Assembly (NCBI GenBank): GCA_965249615.1
Contig: CBDFMI010000001.1
Coordinates: 1-62,756, forward strand
Direction: 5' to 3'
Source: G963555815 sp965249615 [NCBI: bacterium]
Lineage (GTDB): Bacteria; UBA8248; JACPRG01
DNA: 62,756 bases
In this document: positions 15,783 through 25,052 of the stretch, piece after piece
Numbering within the stretch: position 1 is the first letter of the stretch
Layout: each line of letters opens with the position of its first letter
Notes under the pieces: model-generated
Databases searched by the model: none
Told to the model about the DNA's origin: nothing
What the model saw: only the letters and a program-made list of their open reading frames with translations
Made by a program: the position numbers and the translations under genes

Positions 15783-16907
15783 ATGAAGCTCTGTTCCCCT
15801 CAGGTGGGCCTCGACCCCGGGACTCACCTCGGCGGTGCCGTGCACGACTGGGAGGTGCTGAGGGAAGTCGGCCGCCGGGGCTCTCAGATCCACATCCTCC
15901 TTCCGAGGGGGGCCTTGTGCGACCGCCAGCCCGGCTGGGAGATCCACAGGACGCCCGCTCACCGCCTTTCGTTCTACGAGTACAATTTCATCTTCGCGAG
16001 GTTTCTCCTGAAACACGGTCATGCCTGGAACCTGGACCTCCTGCGGGTCCACAGCCCTTATGCGGTGGGGCCGGGCGTACTCTATGCGGCCCGCCGCCTT
16101 GGGCTCCCCGTGGTGGCCCACTACCACCACTTGGAAGACAAATCTCTGTACCATGCCATCAACCGTTGGACGGTCGGTCGCTACCAGGCCCTCATCACCG
16201 TCAGCCAGTTTTCAAAGGACCAGATCGCCCGCCGCTACGGCGTGGAAAGGGATCGGATCCATGTCGTCCCGAACGGCGTCGATGCTGAACGTTTTCGGCC
16301 GCTCGAAGACGGTCTGCCCATCGAGCTCACTCGCCTGGAGCCAGGCGCGCGTGTCCTGGTCTTTATAGGGAGTCTCATCCGCCGAAAGAATGTGGCGATC
16401 CTGCCCACGATTCTCGCCCGGCTCCGCTCGCGCCATCCCCATCTCCACCTTCTTGTTGCCGGGGAGGGTCCAGAGCGCGGGACCCTTGTGGACCAGGCGA
16501 GGCGCTGCGATGTGGCCGACCGGGTCCACCCCCTGGGGGCGATCTCCGAGGATCAAAAAGTTCGCCTCCTGAACCGAGCCGAGGTCTTTCTCTTTCCGTC
16601 CCGCGTGGAGGGTTTCGGGATAGCGGCCGCAGAGGCCATGGCCTGTGGGACCCCGGTTGTGGCCGCCCGCGCGGGAGGACTCTCTGAAGTGGTCGAGGAC
16701 AATCTCACCGGTTGGCTCTGCGATCCCGAGGACCCTGAGGCCTTTGCGACGGCTGTGGACCGGCTGCTGCAGGACCCAGCCCTTGGCCGAAGCATGGGGG
16801 AGGCGGGTCGACGCCGCGTCCTGGAGCGTTTTTGCTGGGAATCGGCCGGAGCCCGCATCTTGGAGATCTATGAGCGAACAGCCGCCGAAGGGACCTGCAA
16901 CCGATAA
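15783..16907 (+). CDS. Glycosyltransferase, family 4 type
   Basis: A 374-residue GT-B enzyme. The N-terminal domain has GTHLGGAVHDWEVLREVGRRG and VVAHYHHLEDKSL. The junction has ITVSQFSKDQIARRYGV and VVPNGVDAERFRP. The donor domain has FIGSLIRRKNVAILP, VAGEGPERGTL and EGFGIAAAEAMACGTPVVAARAGGLSEVV (EX7E). It follows the SGNH gene at one base and overlaps the next glycosyltransferase, so it belongs to the plus-strand glycan operon. Donor and acceptor are unknown. Confidence 0.92.
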   Translation: MKLCSPQVGLDPGTHLGGAVHDWEVLREVGRRGSQIHILLPRGALCDRQPGWEIHRTPAHRLSFYEYNFIFARFLLKHGHAWNLDLLRVHSPYAVGPGVLYAARRLGLPVVAHYHHLEDKSLYHAINRWTVGRYQALITVSQFSKDQIARRYGVERDRIHVVPNGVDAERFRPLEDGLPIELTRLEPGARVLVFIGSLIRRKNVAILPTILARLRSRHPHLHLLVAGEGPERGTLVDQARRCDVADRVHPLGAISEDQKVRLLNRAEVFLFPSRVEGFGIAAAEAMACGTPVVAARAGGLSEVVEDNLTGWLCDPEDPEAFATAVDRLLQDPALGRSMGEAGRRRVLERFCWESAGARILEIYERTAAEGTCNR

Positions 16908-17808
16908 CTTTCGGGTTTCGGTGATCATCGGAACAAAAGACCGCCCGGAGAGCCTGAGGCGATGTCTGGAATCGGTGGCCGCTCAGAGGTGCCGGCCCGA
17001 GGAGGTACTCCTTCTGGACGACGGGACGGCCGGGGCTGTCTCCCTGGGAGAGGTCCTGGAGGGGGCGGGCATCCGCTGGCGGTACATTCAAAAGAAAGAG
17101 CCGGGGCTGTCGCGCTCACGGAATCTGGGGGCAGGGGAGGCCGCCGGAGAGATCCTCCTCTTTCTCGACGACGACGTGGTGCTGGATCCGGGATATCTGG
17201 AGGAGATCCTCCGTGTCTACCGCGCGCATCCCGCCGTGGCGGGTGTGGGGGGCCGGTTGGAGGAGATTTTCTACAGCCCCTTGGTGATGAGCTTCCTCAG
17301 GTTTTTCGCCTTGGATTCCAAACGGCGAGAGGGGGAGATCCTGACGAGCGGCATCGGGGTCCTCATCCGCACCATCACGGCCGACAGGCCCGTAGAGTGG
17401 CTCTCTGGATGCAACATGAGTTTTCGCCGCCAGGTCTTCGACGAGTTCCACTTCGATGAGGGGTTCGGGCCCAATGGCTGGGGCGATGACATGGACTTTT
17501 CCTATCGAGTCTCGCGGAAATACCCCCTGATGGCGGCCCACAGGGCGCGCCTCGTCCACCGAGTGGACCCGGCAGGCCGGGCCGACCCCCGAAGCCTTGG
17601 GCATATGGAGAGTTTTTATCCCTCCCGGTTCTTTCGAAAGAACATGCCCAAGCGGTTCATCCACCGGGTGGCCTTCGGCTGGTCCACGCTGGGCATCCTC
17701 CTGAAAAACGTCCTCCGCTTGGACCCCATGCGGATCGTGGGGAACCTCGGGGGGATTTGGGCCATCCTGAAAAAAGACCCAGAGGGAAAAGGACCGACCT
17801 CAAGTTAG
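16870..17808 (+). CDS. Glycosyltransferase, family 2 type
   Basis: A 312-residue GT-A enzyme. The Rossmann-like nucleotide-binding start is VSVIIGTKDRPESLRRCLESV, followed by EVLLLDDGT and the metal-binding FLDDDVVLDPGYL (DXD equivalent). The acceptor region has WLSGCNMSFRRQVFDEFHFDEGFGPNGWGDDMDFSYRV, in which the ED-type base is replaced by GDDMDF. The start is placed at 16870 (MSEQPPKG), because sequence further upstream in this frame lies inside the previous gene and is not conserved in type. The overlap with that gene is 38 bases. Confidence 0.88.
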   Translation: MSEQPPKGPATDNFRVSVIIGTKDRPESLRRCLESVAAQRCRPEEVLLLDDGTAGAVSLGEVLEGAGIRWRYIQKKEPGLSRSRNLGAGEAAGEILLFLDDDVVLDPGYLEEILRVYRAHPAVAGVGGRLEEIFYSPLVMSFLRFFALDSKRREGEILTSGIGVLIRTITADRPVEWLSGCNMSFRRQVFDEFHFDEGFGPNGWGDDMDFSYRVSRKYPLMAAHRARLVHRVDPAGRADPRSLGHMESFYPSRFFRKNMPKRFIHRVAFGWSTLGILLKNVLRLDPMRIVGNLGGIWAILKKDPEGKGPTSS

Positions 17809-17857
17809 GGGATGATCGAAGGACGCACCTCAGCCTACAAACCTTAAACGGACGCGG

Positions 17858-18448
17858 ATGCCACTCACACCCTCCCCCCAGATTCCCCGGCGCAAACTCT
17901 TCTGGAAGTTCCTTCTGGACAAGGGTTTCGCCGCAGTGGCTTTGGTCCCGGGCGTTCCCTTGATGGGTCTCGCGGCCCTTTGCATCAAGGTCGAGGGGGC
18001 CTTGGACGCGGGTGCCAGGGGGCCAGTCTTTGTTCGGGAGAAACGAGTGTCCGAAGGGACGGTCTTCGACATTTTTAAGTTTCGCACGGAGGGCAAAGAG
18101 GGAGGGCTCACCAGGGTCGGGCGCCGGTTGCGAAAGTGGTACCTGGATGAACTCCCCCAACTCTTGAACGTCCTGAAAGGTGAGATGTCCCTGGTCGGCC
18201 CACGCCCCTATCCGGTGGCGGACTATGAGCGGTTTGTCCAAAGGGGGCACCGGGCCAAACGCCTTCTCCGGGCTGGCATCACAGGAGAGATTCAGGTCGC
18301 CAAGGCAGGGCCTCGTCTAGGGGACCCGGAACTGGAAGAGGAGTATCTCCTTCGCTGCCAGATCCTCCCCGGGCACCGGATCGTCCTCTATGACCTTCGC
18401 CTCATCCTTCGCACTGTCCCTGTTATCCTGAAGGGAGAGGGGCTTTGA
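17858..18448 (+). CDS. Bacterial sugar transferase (phosphoglycosyltransferase)
   Basis: A 196-residue membrane-associated enzyme of the WbaP/PglC type that starts glycan synthesis by moving a sugar phosphate to undecaprenyl phosphate. It has one hydrophobic re-entrant or membrane segment (FAAVALVPGVPLMGLAALCI), then FVREKRVSEGTVFDIFKFRT and the catalytic DELPQLLNVLKGEMSLVGPRPYP. The loop between FKFRT and LTRVGR is much shorter than in common family members. It follows the family 2 transferase after 49 bases. As the initiating enzyme it marks this cluster as a self-contained polysaccharide locus. Confidence 0.9.
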   Translation: MPLTPSPQIPRRKLFWKFLLDKGFAAVALVPGVPLMGLAALCIKVEGALDAGARGPVFVREKRVSEGTVFDIFKFRTEGKEGGLTRVGRRLRKWYLDELPQLLNVLKGEMSLVGPRPYPVADYERFVQRGHRAKRLLRAGITGEIQVAKAGPRLGDPELEEEYLLRCQILPGHRIVLYDLRLILRTVPVILKGEGL

Positions 18449-18591
18449 TCCTCCCCAATAAGTGGTCAGAGTATGAAGCCAGGGGCCTTTGTGATAGATT
18501 GAATTCCTTAGATCTGTGAGGCCGCGGATGGGGCGGGTACATAGACGGCGTCTACGAAGTTTGCTCGTATAAGAGGAGATAGTTTCCGCTT

Positions 18592-19599
18592 ATGAAGTCT
18601 TCTCAGGCAAGAGGATCTACCTTTCCCGAGTCTGCCAGGTCCGCTTCTCTCCCCGGATCTCTCAAGGGCTTTTTACCCATCGCCTTCCTTTCCCTCAAAC
18701 GTCAGGCCGTCGAGACCCTTCGGGAGTTTCTGCCCCTCTCCATTCGTCATGGGGTTTACACCCACCTCGGGAAGGATGTGGCCCAGAATTATCTGGACCA
18801 TTTTAAAAGGAACGGAAACGCTCTCTTCAAGATCATCCACATTGAAACCCTCAGCTTTTGCAACGGGGGATGCACCTTCTGCGCGGCCGCGGCGCAGTTC
18901 AAGTTGATGGACGGCACCAAGATGCCGACAGAGGTCTATGAGAAGATCCTCTCCGATCTATCCCAACTGGATTACCAGGGCAGGCTCTCTCTTTACTGCA
19001 ACAACGAACCCCTGCTTGATAAACGCCTGGTGGACTTCGTGGGGATGGCTCGAAACGCTTGTCCCGCGGCCTATATCGAGATCAAGACCAACGGGAAACT
19101 CCTCACTGTCCCTTCTGCCGAGGCACTCTTTGAGAACGGCCTCGACACCCTTGTGGTGAATGATTACAACCGGAAGTGGGAGCACAGCCGGCCCGTCCAG
19201 CGCTTCCGCCACCAGTTTGATTTCTCTAAAGGCCGGGTCGAGATCGAATGGCGCAACGAGGTAGAGCGGTTAAGCAATCGTGCGGGAACCAACCCCTCGG
19301 CGAACCCCCTGGGGAAGCCCATCCAGAGCGCCTGTGTCCGCCCCTTCGAAATGATCACCGTGAATCCTCGGGGTGACACGGCGCTTTGCAGTAACGATGT
19401 TTTCTTCCAACACGTCACAGGAAATGTGATGAAACAATCCCTCCAGGAAATCTGGCATGGGGAGGAGTATCGGAGGGTTCGCCGGGCGATGATTGAAGGC
19501 GACCGGACCTGCACCTCCATCTGCCAGGTCTGCGATTTTAAAGGTTACCGGAAGAGCCAGGTGGGGGGGGCGCTTCGAAAGAGGTTGGTCTGGATCTGA
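18592..19599 (+). CDS. Radical SAM protein with SPASM-type C-terminus
   Basis: A 335-residue protein. The [4Fe-4S]-binding CNGGCTFC (about residues 91-98) and SPASM-region cysteines (CVRPF, CSNDVFF, CTSICQVCDFKGY) define a radical SAM enzyme with auxiliary iron-sulfur clusters. LYCNNEP and EIKTNGKLL fit the core barrel. SPASM enzymes modify peptides or other small substrates by radical chemistry; in polysaccharide loci relatives act on sugars or lipids, but no substrate can be named here. The start follows TAAGAGGAGATAG, a good ribosome binding region, after a 143-base spacer. Confidence 0.85.
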   Translation: MKSSQARGSTFPESARSASLPGSLKGFLPIAFLSLKRQAVETLREFLPLSIRHGVYTHLGKDVAQNYLDHFKRNGNALFKIIHIETLSFCNGGCTFCAAAAQFKLMDGTKMPTEVYEKILSDLSQLDYQGRLSLYCNNEPLLDKRLVDFVGMARNACPAAYIEIKTNGKLLTVPSAEALFENGLDTLVVNDYNRKWEHSRPVQRFRHQFDFSKGRVEIEWRNEVERLSNRAGTNPSANPLGKPIQSACVRPFEMITVNPRGDTALCSNDVFFQHVTGNVMKQSLQEIWHGEEYRRVRRAMIEGDRTCTSICQVCDFKGYRKSQVGGALRKRLVWI

Positions 19600-19717
19600 A
19601 TCCTCACTAACGGGGGACCCCTTTTAGGGGGCTCAAGTCACTGAGACTGGGTGATGCCCCCAAAGTGAGGCCATCGCCGGAGGGGCCGTTATTCTGTCTG
19701 AGACTTCCTCGGGTCGA

Positions 19718-20767
19718 ATCCTTCGGTTCGCTGTCACCGGGACGGGGTCTATCGCAGAGGTCCATTTGCGGACCTTGCAGGGCCGCCGGTGGGCCCAGCC
19801 CGTCGCCCTCTACGGCCGCAGTGAGGAGAGGACCGGCCGGGTGGCCCAGTGTCACGGTATCCGGCCTTACACCGATTTCACAAGCCTCCTGGACCAAGAA
19901 CGTCCTGACGCCCTGACCATCGCCAGCGCTCACCATTTGCACGAGCCCCTGGTCGAGGCGGCCCTCGAGCGCGGGGTGCACACCCTAGTCGAAAAGCCTT
20001 TGGCCCTCACCCCAGAGGGCGCTGTGCGGCTGACCAACCTCGCTGAGGAGAGGGGATGCCGGCTGGCCGTCGTCTATCAGAAGCGCTACAACGCCTCTGT
20101 CAGGCGGGCCGAGGAGATCCTCCGGAGCGAGACTTACGGCCGCCCCCTCCACTGTGTCGTCATCACCCACAAACCCCGGCGGCCCGAATACTACTCCCAG
20201 CGCGGGCGGTCCGAGCGAAAGGTGACGGGCGGGGGTGTCCTCATCAACCAGGTCATTCATGAACTGGACCTCCTCTGCCTTTTCTTCGGGGAGGTGGAGT
20301 CGGCCTCCGGCCTCCTGGAGACCCGCTACCACCAGGTGGACTTCGAAGATTTCGCCTCCCTCCTCATTCGGTTTCGATCCGGCGTCGTGGCCGTGTTCCA
20401 GGCAAGCACGCTCCCCTTTCCTCACGCGCCCAACGAGTTCGCCATTCACTGCGAGGGAGCAGTCCTCTACCTGGAGGACGACCGGCTTCAGGTCCAGAGT
20501 GGGACGCAATCTCCCCGGCGGTGGCGTCCTCCCTTCTATCGCCAGTGGAAGAACCGCCTGGGTCAGGTGGGGACGCAGCGCCACGTCCTCGACGATTTTA
20601 TCTCCTCGATCCAGACCGGGCAGGTTTGCCGGACCGATGCCAGAGAGACCCGGGGCGCCCTTGGCATCGTGGGGGAGGTCTATCGAAGGGCGGGGGTCCT
20701 TGTAGAGGGCCCGGTGGCAGAAGTCCTCCAGGCCAGTCCTCCGGCCGAAGCGAGCTCGTCACCATGA
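19718..20767 (+). CDS. Gfo/Idh/MocA family oxidoreductase (start codon unclear)
   Basis: NAD(P)-dependent sugar dehydrogenase family. Conserved sequence begins at ILRFAVTGTGSIAEVHLRTLQG (from 19718), upstream of the first standard start in this frame, TTG at 19766, which would delete the Rossmann glycine loop. Downstream are HHLHEPLVEAALERG, the hallmark EKPLALT and QKRYN. No ATG, GTG or TTG lies in frame between 19718 and the upstream TGA near 19654; CTG at 19694 or an ATT start are the only options unless a base is missing. Family members interconvert UDP- or free sugars by oxidation at C3. The stop overlaps the next start (ATGA at 20764). Confidence 0.82.
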   Translation: MLRFAVTGTGSIAEVHLRTLQGRRWAQPVALYGRSEERTGRVAQCHGIRPYTDFTSLLDQERPDALTIASAHHLHEPLVEAALERGVHTLVEKPLALTPEGAVRLTNLAEERGCRLAVVYQKRYNASVRRAEEILRSETYGRPLHCVVITHKPRRPEYYSQRGRSERKVTGGGVLINQVIHELDLLCLFFGEVESASGLLETRYHQVDFEDFASLLIRFRSGVVAVFQASTLPFPHAPNEFAIHCEGAVLYLEDDRLQVQSGTQSPRRWRPPFYRQWKNRLGQVGTQRHVLDDFISSIQTGQVCRTDARETRGALGIVGEVYRRAGVLVEGPVAEVLQASPPAEASSSP

Positions 20768-22005
20768 GCGAGGGATCTTTTAAGCCAATCCCGAGTCGAG
20801 GGGAGAGGAGCCGGACGTGGCTCTGGCTTCTCCTCATCGCCTTCGGCTTGCGCCTCGGCGCCGGTTTGGCCTTGGACCACCTCGCGCCCCAGGGCGCGCT
20901 CTTTGTCGATAACCTGGCCTACGAGGGAGTCGGGAGGGCGCTCTCCACCTCCTGGAAGGCGGGAATTCCCCTCACCATCGAGGGTTATGTCCAAACGCCA
21001 GAGAGCAAGACCGTGCTTAATTACACTACCTTTGACGGGGCCTACTATTACTACGTTGCGTCCCTTTTCTACCTGTTCGGAGATTGGGGTTTCCTTCCCA
21101 GGCTTTCGAACCTTCTCATTGGATCTCTTTCTGTCCTCCTCGTTTACCGGATCGCGGCGATGCTCTTCCAAGCCAGGGCGGCCCTTCTGACAGGCCTTCT
21201 GGCGGCCGTTTTCCCCTCTTTTGTCCTCATCTCGGCGACCAGCTTGAGAGACACCCAAACGGTCTTCTTCATCACCTTGATTGCCTGGCTCACGCTTCGG
21301 ACCTATCGACAGCCGGGTCTCTGGGGGGCCATCGGACTTGCAGCGACCCTTGTCTATCTCCGGTTTCATTCGAACTACCTCTTCGTGACGATGACGACCC
21401 TGGCGACGATCTATTTTTTGGTCCGCCCGGGACTTTTCGGAAAACACTTCCTGCCGGGGGCCGCCGCCGCTGTCCTCATTTTGGTCCTGGCGTTTCAATG
21501 GACTCCCATCTACGTTCGTCCCTACGACACCGAGTGGTTAACGAAGGTGAACATCGCTCGAAACATCAAGGCCATCGGCAACTTGGCCCTCTATCCGGAT
21601 CTGGACATCTCGACCCTGCCGAAGGTCTTTGCCTTTCTCCCGGTCGGCCTTGGGTATTTCTTCTTCTTCCCAACGCCTTGGCAGGCCACTACCACCCTTC
21701 AGCGGATGGCCGCGCCGGAGATGGTCCTCTGGTACTTTCTATTCCCCTTTGGAGTGGCGGGTCTCGTGGTGGCGGTCATAAAGTGGGGGAAGAGGAGGAG
21801 GGAGTGTCTCTACCTGGCCGGCTTGGCGGCGGCCCTCTCCTCCATTTACGCCCTCTACGACGCAAATGTGGGGACCATGTATCGACACCGGCTTCACGTC
21901 CTGATGGTCTTCCTCATCTTTTCGGGTTCCGCCCTCTTGGCCACCCATGACTTCATTCGAAAGCGAAGAGGGTTGAAGCATGAGTCGAAGAAGAAAGTCC
22001 CCTAA
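20764..22005 (+). CDS. GT-C type membrane glycosyltransferase / ArnT-like protein
   Basis: A 413-residue integral membrane protein with about ten predicted membrane helices. A long periplasmic loop after the first helix contains DNLAYEGVGRAL, where the conserved acidic pair of GT-C enzymes usually sits. LRDTQTVFFITLIAWLTLRT and FRLHSNYLF-like stretches (written LRFHSNYLFVTM here) resemble the dolichyl-phosphate-mannosyltransferase/ArnT class, which uses polyprenyl-phosphate sugars on the periplasmic side. The start at 20764 overlaps the preceding stop by four bases; the longer frame to 20521 lies in that gene. Acceptor unknown. Confidence 0.75.
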   Translation: MSEGSFKPIPSRGERSRTWLWLLLIAFGLRLGAGLALDHLAPQGALFVDNLAYEGVGRALSTSWKAGIPLTIEGYVQTPESKTVLNYTTFDGAYYYYVASLFYLFGDWGFLPRLSNLLIGSLSVLLVYRIAAMLFQARAALLTGLLAAVFPSFVLISATSLRDTQTVFFITLIAWLTLRTYRQPGLWGAIGLAATLVYLRFHSNYLFVTMTTLATIYFLVRPGLFGKHFLPGAAAAVLILVLAFQWTPIYVRPYDTEWLTKVNIARNIKAIGNLALYPDLDISTLPKVFAFLPVGLGYFFFFPTPWQATTTLQRMAAPEMVLWYFLFPFGVAGLVVAVIKWGKRRRECLYLAGLAAALSSIYALYDANVGTMYRHRLHVLMVFLIFSGSALLATHDFIRKRRGLKHESKKKVP

Positions 22006-22122
22006 CCGCTGGCTGGTCGGGCAAAATCCTTTAGACCCCGGCCTGAGACTAAAATGTCGCCGGGTGCCGGGGGGTCCCTCCCCCGGTAGGAGCGGCACTT
22101 CCCCGAGTACCGGGTCTATTCT

Positions 22123-22836
22123 GTGAAGAACGCCTTCTTCTCTTTACTGTTCCTTGTGGCTCTCTTCTTTCTGGTCGAGGGAGTCCTCAGGTTTTTCGTC
22201 TTCGAGAGCTCTGCCGTGGGCGTCTGGGGGTTCAACCCTTATGGCCAGGGAGACCTGCGAGGGGGTGTTGACTCCGTCGTGCGCATCAAGCCAGAACTTC
22301 CTTACCGTTTGGTGACGGACGAAGGGGGCTTTCGAACCTGCGGCCAGGAAGGCACGGAGGCTTCTTTGCGGGTCCTCGCCGTTGGAGACTCCTTCACCTT
22401 TGGTCCCTATGTAGAAAATGAATTCACCTACCCGTCTCTCCTTCAGGAAATCCTCAATGCAAGGGATTCAGACCACCGATTTGAGGTCCTGAACGCCGGC
22501 ATCCCTGGATATACGGTGACGGACGAGCACCAGTATCTCTTAGAAAAAGGCTTGGAGCTCAAACCTAAAGCGGTCCTCCTTGGGATTTATACGAACGATA
22601 TCGTGGACCTTGCCCCTTCTGCCCGAGCCAAGTTCGCGCGGCCCGGTGACCAGGACAGGCTTCAAGGGGCGCGTTTTTATATGAGGCGCCTCGCCTGGTA
22701 CGAACTGGCAGTCCGCATTCGATATGCGGCTCTCTCTAAAGGGCCCCTCCCCCAACTCCGCCCGATCGTGAGAAGGCAAGACCCCTTGCCCCGTCAGTGG
22801 AGGAATGGCAGCCTATTGGCCGGAATATCAATCTAG
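22123..22836 (+). CDS. SGNH/GDSL hydrolase, N-terminal frame (frameshifted)
   Basis: Starts with GTG at 22123. A signal-anchor (FFSLLFLVALFFLVEGVLRFF) leads into an SGNH fold with VGDSFTFGPYVENEFTYPSLL (block I, Ser), VLNAGIPGYT (block II) and VLLGIYTNDIVD (block III, Asn). The last residues before the stop are out of frame, and the natural continuation is in the +1 frame at 22805. This is the second anchored SGNH hydrolase in the locus and is a paralogue in design of the one at 14704, broken at a similar relative place. Likely role: tailoring of exported glycan in the periplasm. Confidence 0.7.
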   Translation: MKNAFFSLLFLVALFFLVEGVLRFFVFESSAVGVWGFNPYGQGDLRGGVDSVVRIKPELPYRLVTDEGGFRTCGQEGTEASLRVLAVGDSFTFGPYVENEFTYPSLLQEILNARDSDHRFEVLNAGIPGYTVTDEHQYLLEKGLELKPKAVLLGIYTNDIVDLAPSARAKFARPGDQDRLQGARFYMRRLAWYELAVRIRYAALSKGPLPQLRPIVRRQDPLPRQWRNGSLLAGISI

Positions 22837-23140
22837 CTTAAGGAAACTTGTGAGCGACCTGCAGCAGCGTCAAATCCCCCTACTCGTCATTCTCTTTCCG
22901 CACGTCGCTCAGGTGGAGGGCGGATCTTCTAGGGAGATTCAAGAGGCCATTCGGGGGGCCTTGTTGGAAGAAGGGGTCCCTTTTGTGGATCTCCTTCCTC
23001 ACTTCCAAGAGAAGCCCGACGGGCTCTACCTGCTTCCTATCAACCATCATCTCTCAGCGCGCGGAAACCGTCTGGCGGCCGAGCTGATCCAGGAAGCCCT
23101 GGTGAAGCACGAGCTTGTTCCAACCAAGATTAATCGTTGA
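22805..23140 (+). CDS. SGNH/GDSL hydrolase, C-terminal frame
   Basis: A 111-residue frame with YWPEYQSSLRKLVSDLQQRQIPLLVILFPH and FVDLLPHFQEKPDGLYLLPINHHLSARGNRLAAELI. The NHHLSARGN block supplies the catalytic His, although the usual Asp three residues earlier is Asn here (INHH instead of DxxH). It completes the gene that begins at 22123. The junction lies near 22780-22810. It is probably not translated alone. Confidence 0.65.
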   Translation: MAAYWPEYQSSLRKLVSDLQQRQIPLLVILFPHVAQVEGGSSREIQEAIRGALLEEGVPFVDLLPHFQEKPDGLYLLPINHHLSARGNRLAAELIQEALVKHELVPTKINR

Positions 23141-23275
23141 GACCAGGAGGGGGTTGCCTCTCTGTCAGGGATGCCGGAGAGGGCTTTCTCAAACGCATAT
23201 CCTGCCGTTTAGTCGGAAGGGCCCGGATCCGTCTTCGACCACGGAAATCTGGGCTGAAAGAAGTTCTCAGGAAAC

Positions 23276-23305
23276 AAAAAAGGAGGAGGCCCCCCCCCTT
23301 TTTTT
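23276..23305. terminator. Likely bidirectional terminator between convergent genes
   Basis: A run AAAAAAGGAGG...CCCCTTTTTTT lies between the convergent hydrolase and radical SAM genes. The A and T tracts flank a G/C stem and give a U-rich tail in both directions. Confidence 0.55.
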
Positions 23306-23326
23306 CGTCTCGCCTGGGACCTGGGC

Positions 23327-24943
23327 CTACCAGCGGACCCCAAGTTTCTGGAAGGTCTTCACCACAAAGCGGATATCGTTGAGATTCGAGTAGGTGCCCA
23401 GGAGAAAGCGCGTTCGGCTGAGCACAAAGAGACTCAAGGCGAGGGCGGTCTGGCGGATGGGTCTCCGGTTTGTGAGGGCCGCGATGAGAATCCGGATGAA
23501 CTTCGTCGTCCCGTATTTCGCCATGGCCCAGGAGTAGAGGAGGTGATCGAACCTCCCGGGCGGAATCCAGCAGAAATCACTTTCATCCACCGCCTCTTTA
23601 TAAGTCGTGGAGGCAGATGTAGAGAGGTTTCCCGTTTGATTTCCCTGGTGAGGGAGGGCCATCTTGGGGCCGGTGAACCACTTGTTGGCCCATTCGTCTA
23701 GCGTTTCGGGGACATGGTAGCCTGCCCTCACTGCCGCGTCGAACAGGCCTCCTCCCGGGTAGGGTCGAAAGAGCTGCGGCCCAACAGAAAGTACATTGGG
23801 ATGGATCTTCTTCACCTTCCACATCGCTCGGAGGGTTTCCGTGATGTCGTCGTCCCGCTCTCCCGGGACGGCGCTCATGAAGGAGAAGGTTCCCTGTATC
23901 TGGTATTTTTTCAACAAACGGGCGGCGTTAAAGATGTCATCCACCTTCATGTCTTTGACGACCAATTTCAGCATATTCTCAGAGCCCCCCTCCATGCCGA
24001 AGAGGAGTCGGTCACAGTGGGAGGCCGCCGCGAGCTCCCAGATCTCTTCATCGAACTGCGGGCGTCTAAAGTAGTCTGCTTTGACGTTGGCTACCCACCT
24101 GATATCGCGGTCCACCATCCCCTTGAGGATGCCCACCGTACGTTCACGGTTCACAAAGAAGAGCTCATCGCGGAAGTAGATCGTGAATGAACCCAAGCGT
24201 TCCTGGAGGTCGTCGAGCTCAGCCAGGACTTTCTCCGGAGACTTGCCCCGCCAGCCGTTTCGGGTCACCACATTGATGCAGAAGGAGCACCGGTGTGGAC
24301 AGCCCCGGCTTGTGTGGACCGGTATTTGGTCGCTCTTATCGATCCGCCTTCCCGTCATGGGAAAAGTGATCTCTCGTCTCTTGAATCTCGCCAGGATATC
24401 CTTGTCAACCAAGTCCCAATTTGTGGGGGGCAGATCGTCCGGGTGCACGACTGGCCGGTCAGGTGTTGATACAACCTTGCTCCCTCCGTTCCTACCATTC
24501 CCGTTTCGGTAGGTAATGCCCGGGATGGAGTCCCAAGGTTTTTTCGTCTCGATGGCCTCGATCAGCTCACCAAACGTGAGCTCCCCCTCCTTTCGGACCA
24601 CACAGTCCACCAGGGGATGCTCGGCCGTCTGTTCCGGATAGAGGGTCGGGTGGGGTCCCCCCCAGATCACGCGGATTTCAGGATTGACCTCCCGGGCTAA
24701 CCGTGCCGCCCGAAGGCCGTCATGGATCTGGACGCTCATGGCGGTGATGCCCAGGACCTGAGCGTCGGCTGCCTCTTTCTCGATCTCGCTGAGACAGTAG
24801 GCCGAGTCCTGACAGATCTCGTCCAGGATTCGAACCTCATGGCCCCGGTGGTTGAGGTAAGTCCCCAGGTAGAGGAGGTGAACAGGCACGTTGGCTTGTT
24901 TCGGCGCGCCCCCACGGGGATTAAGGAGAATGATCTTGCTCAT
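23327..24943 (-). CDS. B12-binding domain radical SAM protein
   Basis: A 538-residue protein. The N-terminal cobalamin-binding Rossmann domain (residues 1-145) has ITAMSVQIHDGL and VIWGGPHPTLYPEQT; the usual DxHxxG for base-off B12 is not evident. The radical SAM core carries CPHRCSFC (about 215-222) and FGMEGGSENMLKLV. The long C-terminal extension is helical and aromatic. Class B enzymes of this layout methylate unactivated carbon or phosphorus or do ring chemistry. It is one of three such genes in this polysaccharide region (others at 34525 and 37636). Substrate unknown. It lies convergent to the SGNH gene. Confidence 0.88.
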   Translation of the reverse strand: MSKIILLNPRGGAPKQANVPVHLLYLGTYLNHRGHEVRILDEICQDSAYCLSEIEKEAADAQVLGITAMSVQIHDGLRAARLAREVNPEIRVIWGGPHPTLYPEQTAEHPLVDCVVRKEGELTFGELIEAIETKKPWDSIPGITYRNGNGRNGGSKVVSTPDRPVVHPDDLPPTNWDLVDKDILARFKRREITFPMTGRRIDKSDQIPVHTSRGCPHRCSFCINVVTRNGWRGKSPEKVLAELDDLQERLGSFTIYFRDELFFVNRERTVGILKGMVDRDIRWVANVKADYFRRPQFDEEIWELAAASHCDRLLFGMEGGSENMLKLVVKDMKVDDIFNAARLLKKYQIQGTFSFMSAVPGERDDDITETLRAMWKVKKIHPNVLSVGPQLFRPYPGGGLFDAAVRAGYHVPETLDEWANKWFTGPKMALPHQGNQTGNLSTSASTTYKEAVDESDFCWIPPGRFDHLLYSWAMAKYGTTKFIRILIAALTNRRPIRQTALALSLFVLSRTRFLLGTYSNLNDIRFVVKTFQKLGVRW

Positions 24944-25052
24944 TACCTATTGAACCCTCCACGAAGTTTTTTCCGCCAGAGATTCTCTACGACGGAGTAG
25001 GGAAATGCAAACTTTATTTAAGGCCCGAGAGTTCCCAGCGTGCCGGCAGCTC

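Noticed and set aside
20680-21498. Minus-strand frame of 272 codons opposite the GT-C gene
   Set aside because: Composition is charged and Arg/Gly-rich with no motif; it is a shadow of the hydrophobic codons on the plus strand.
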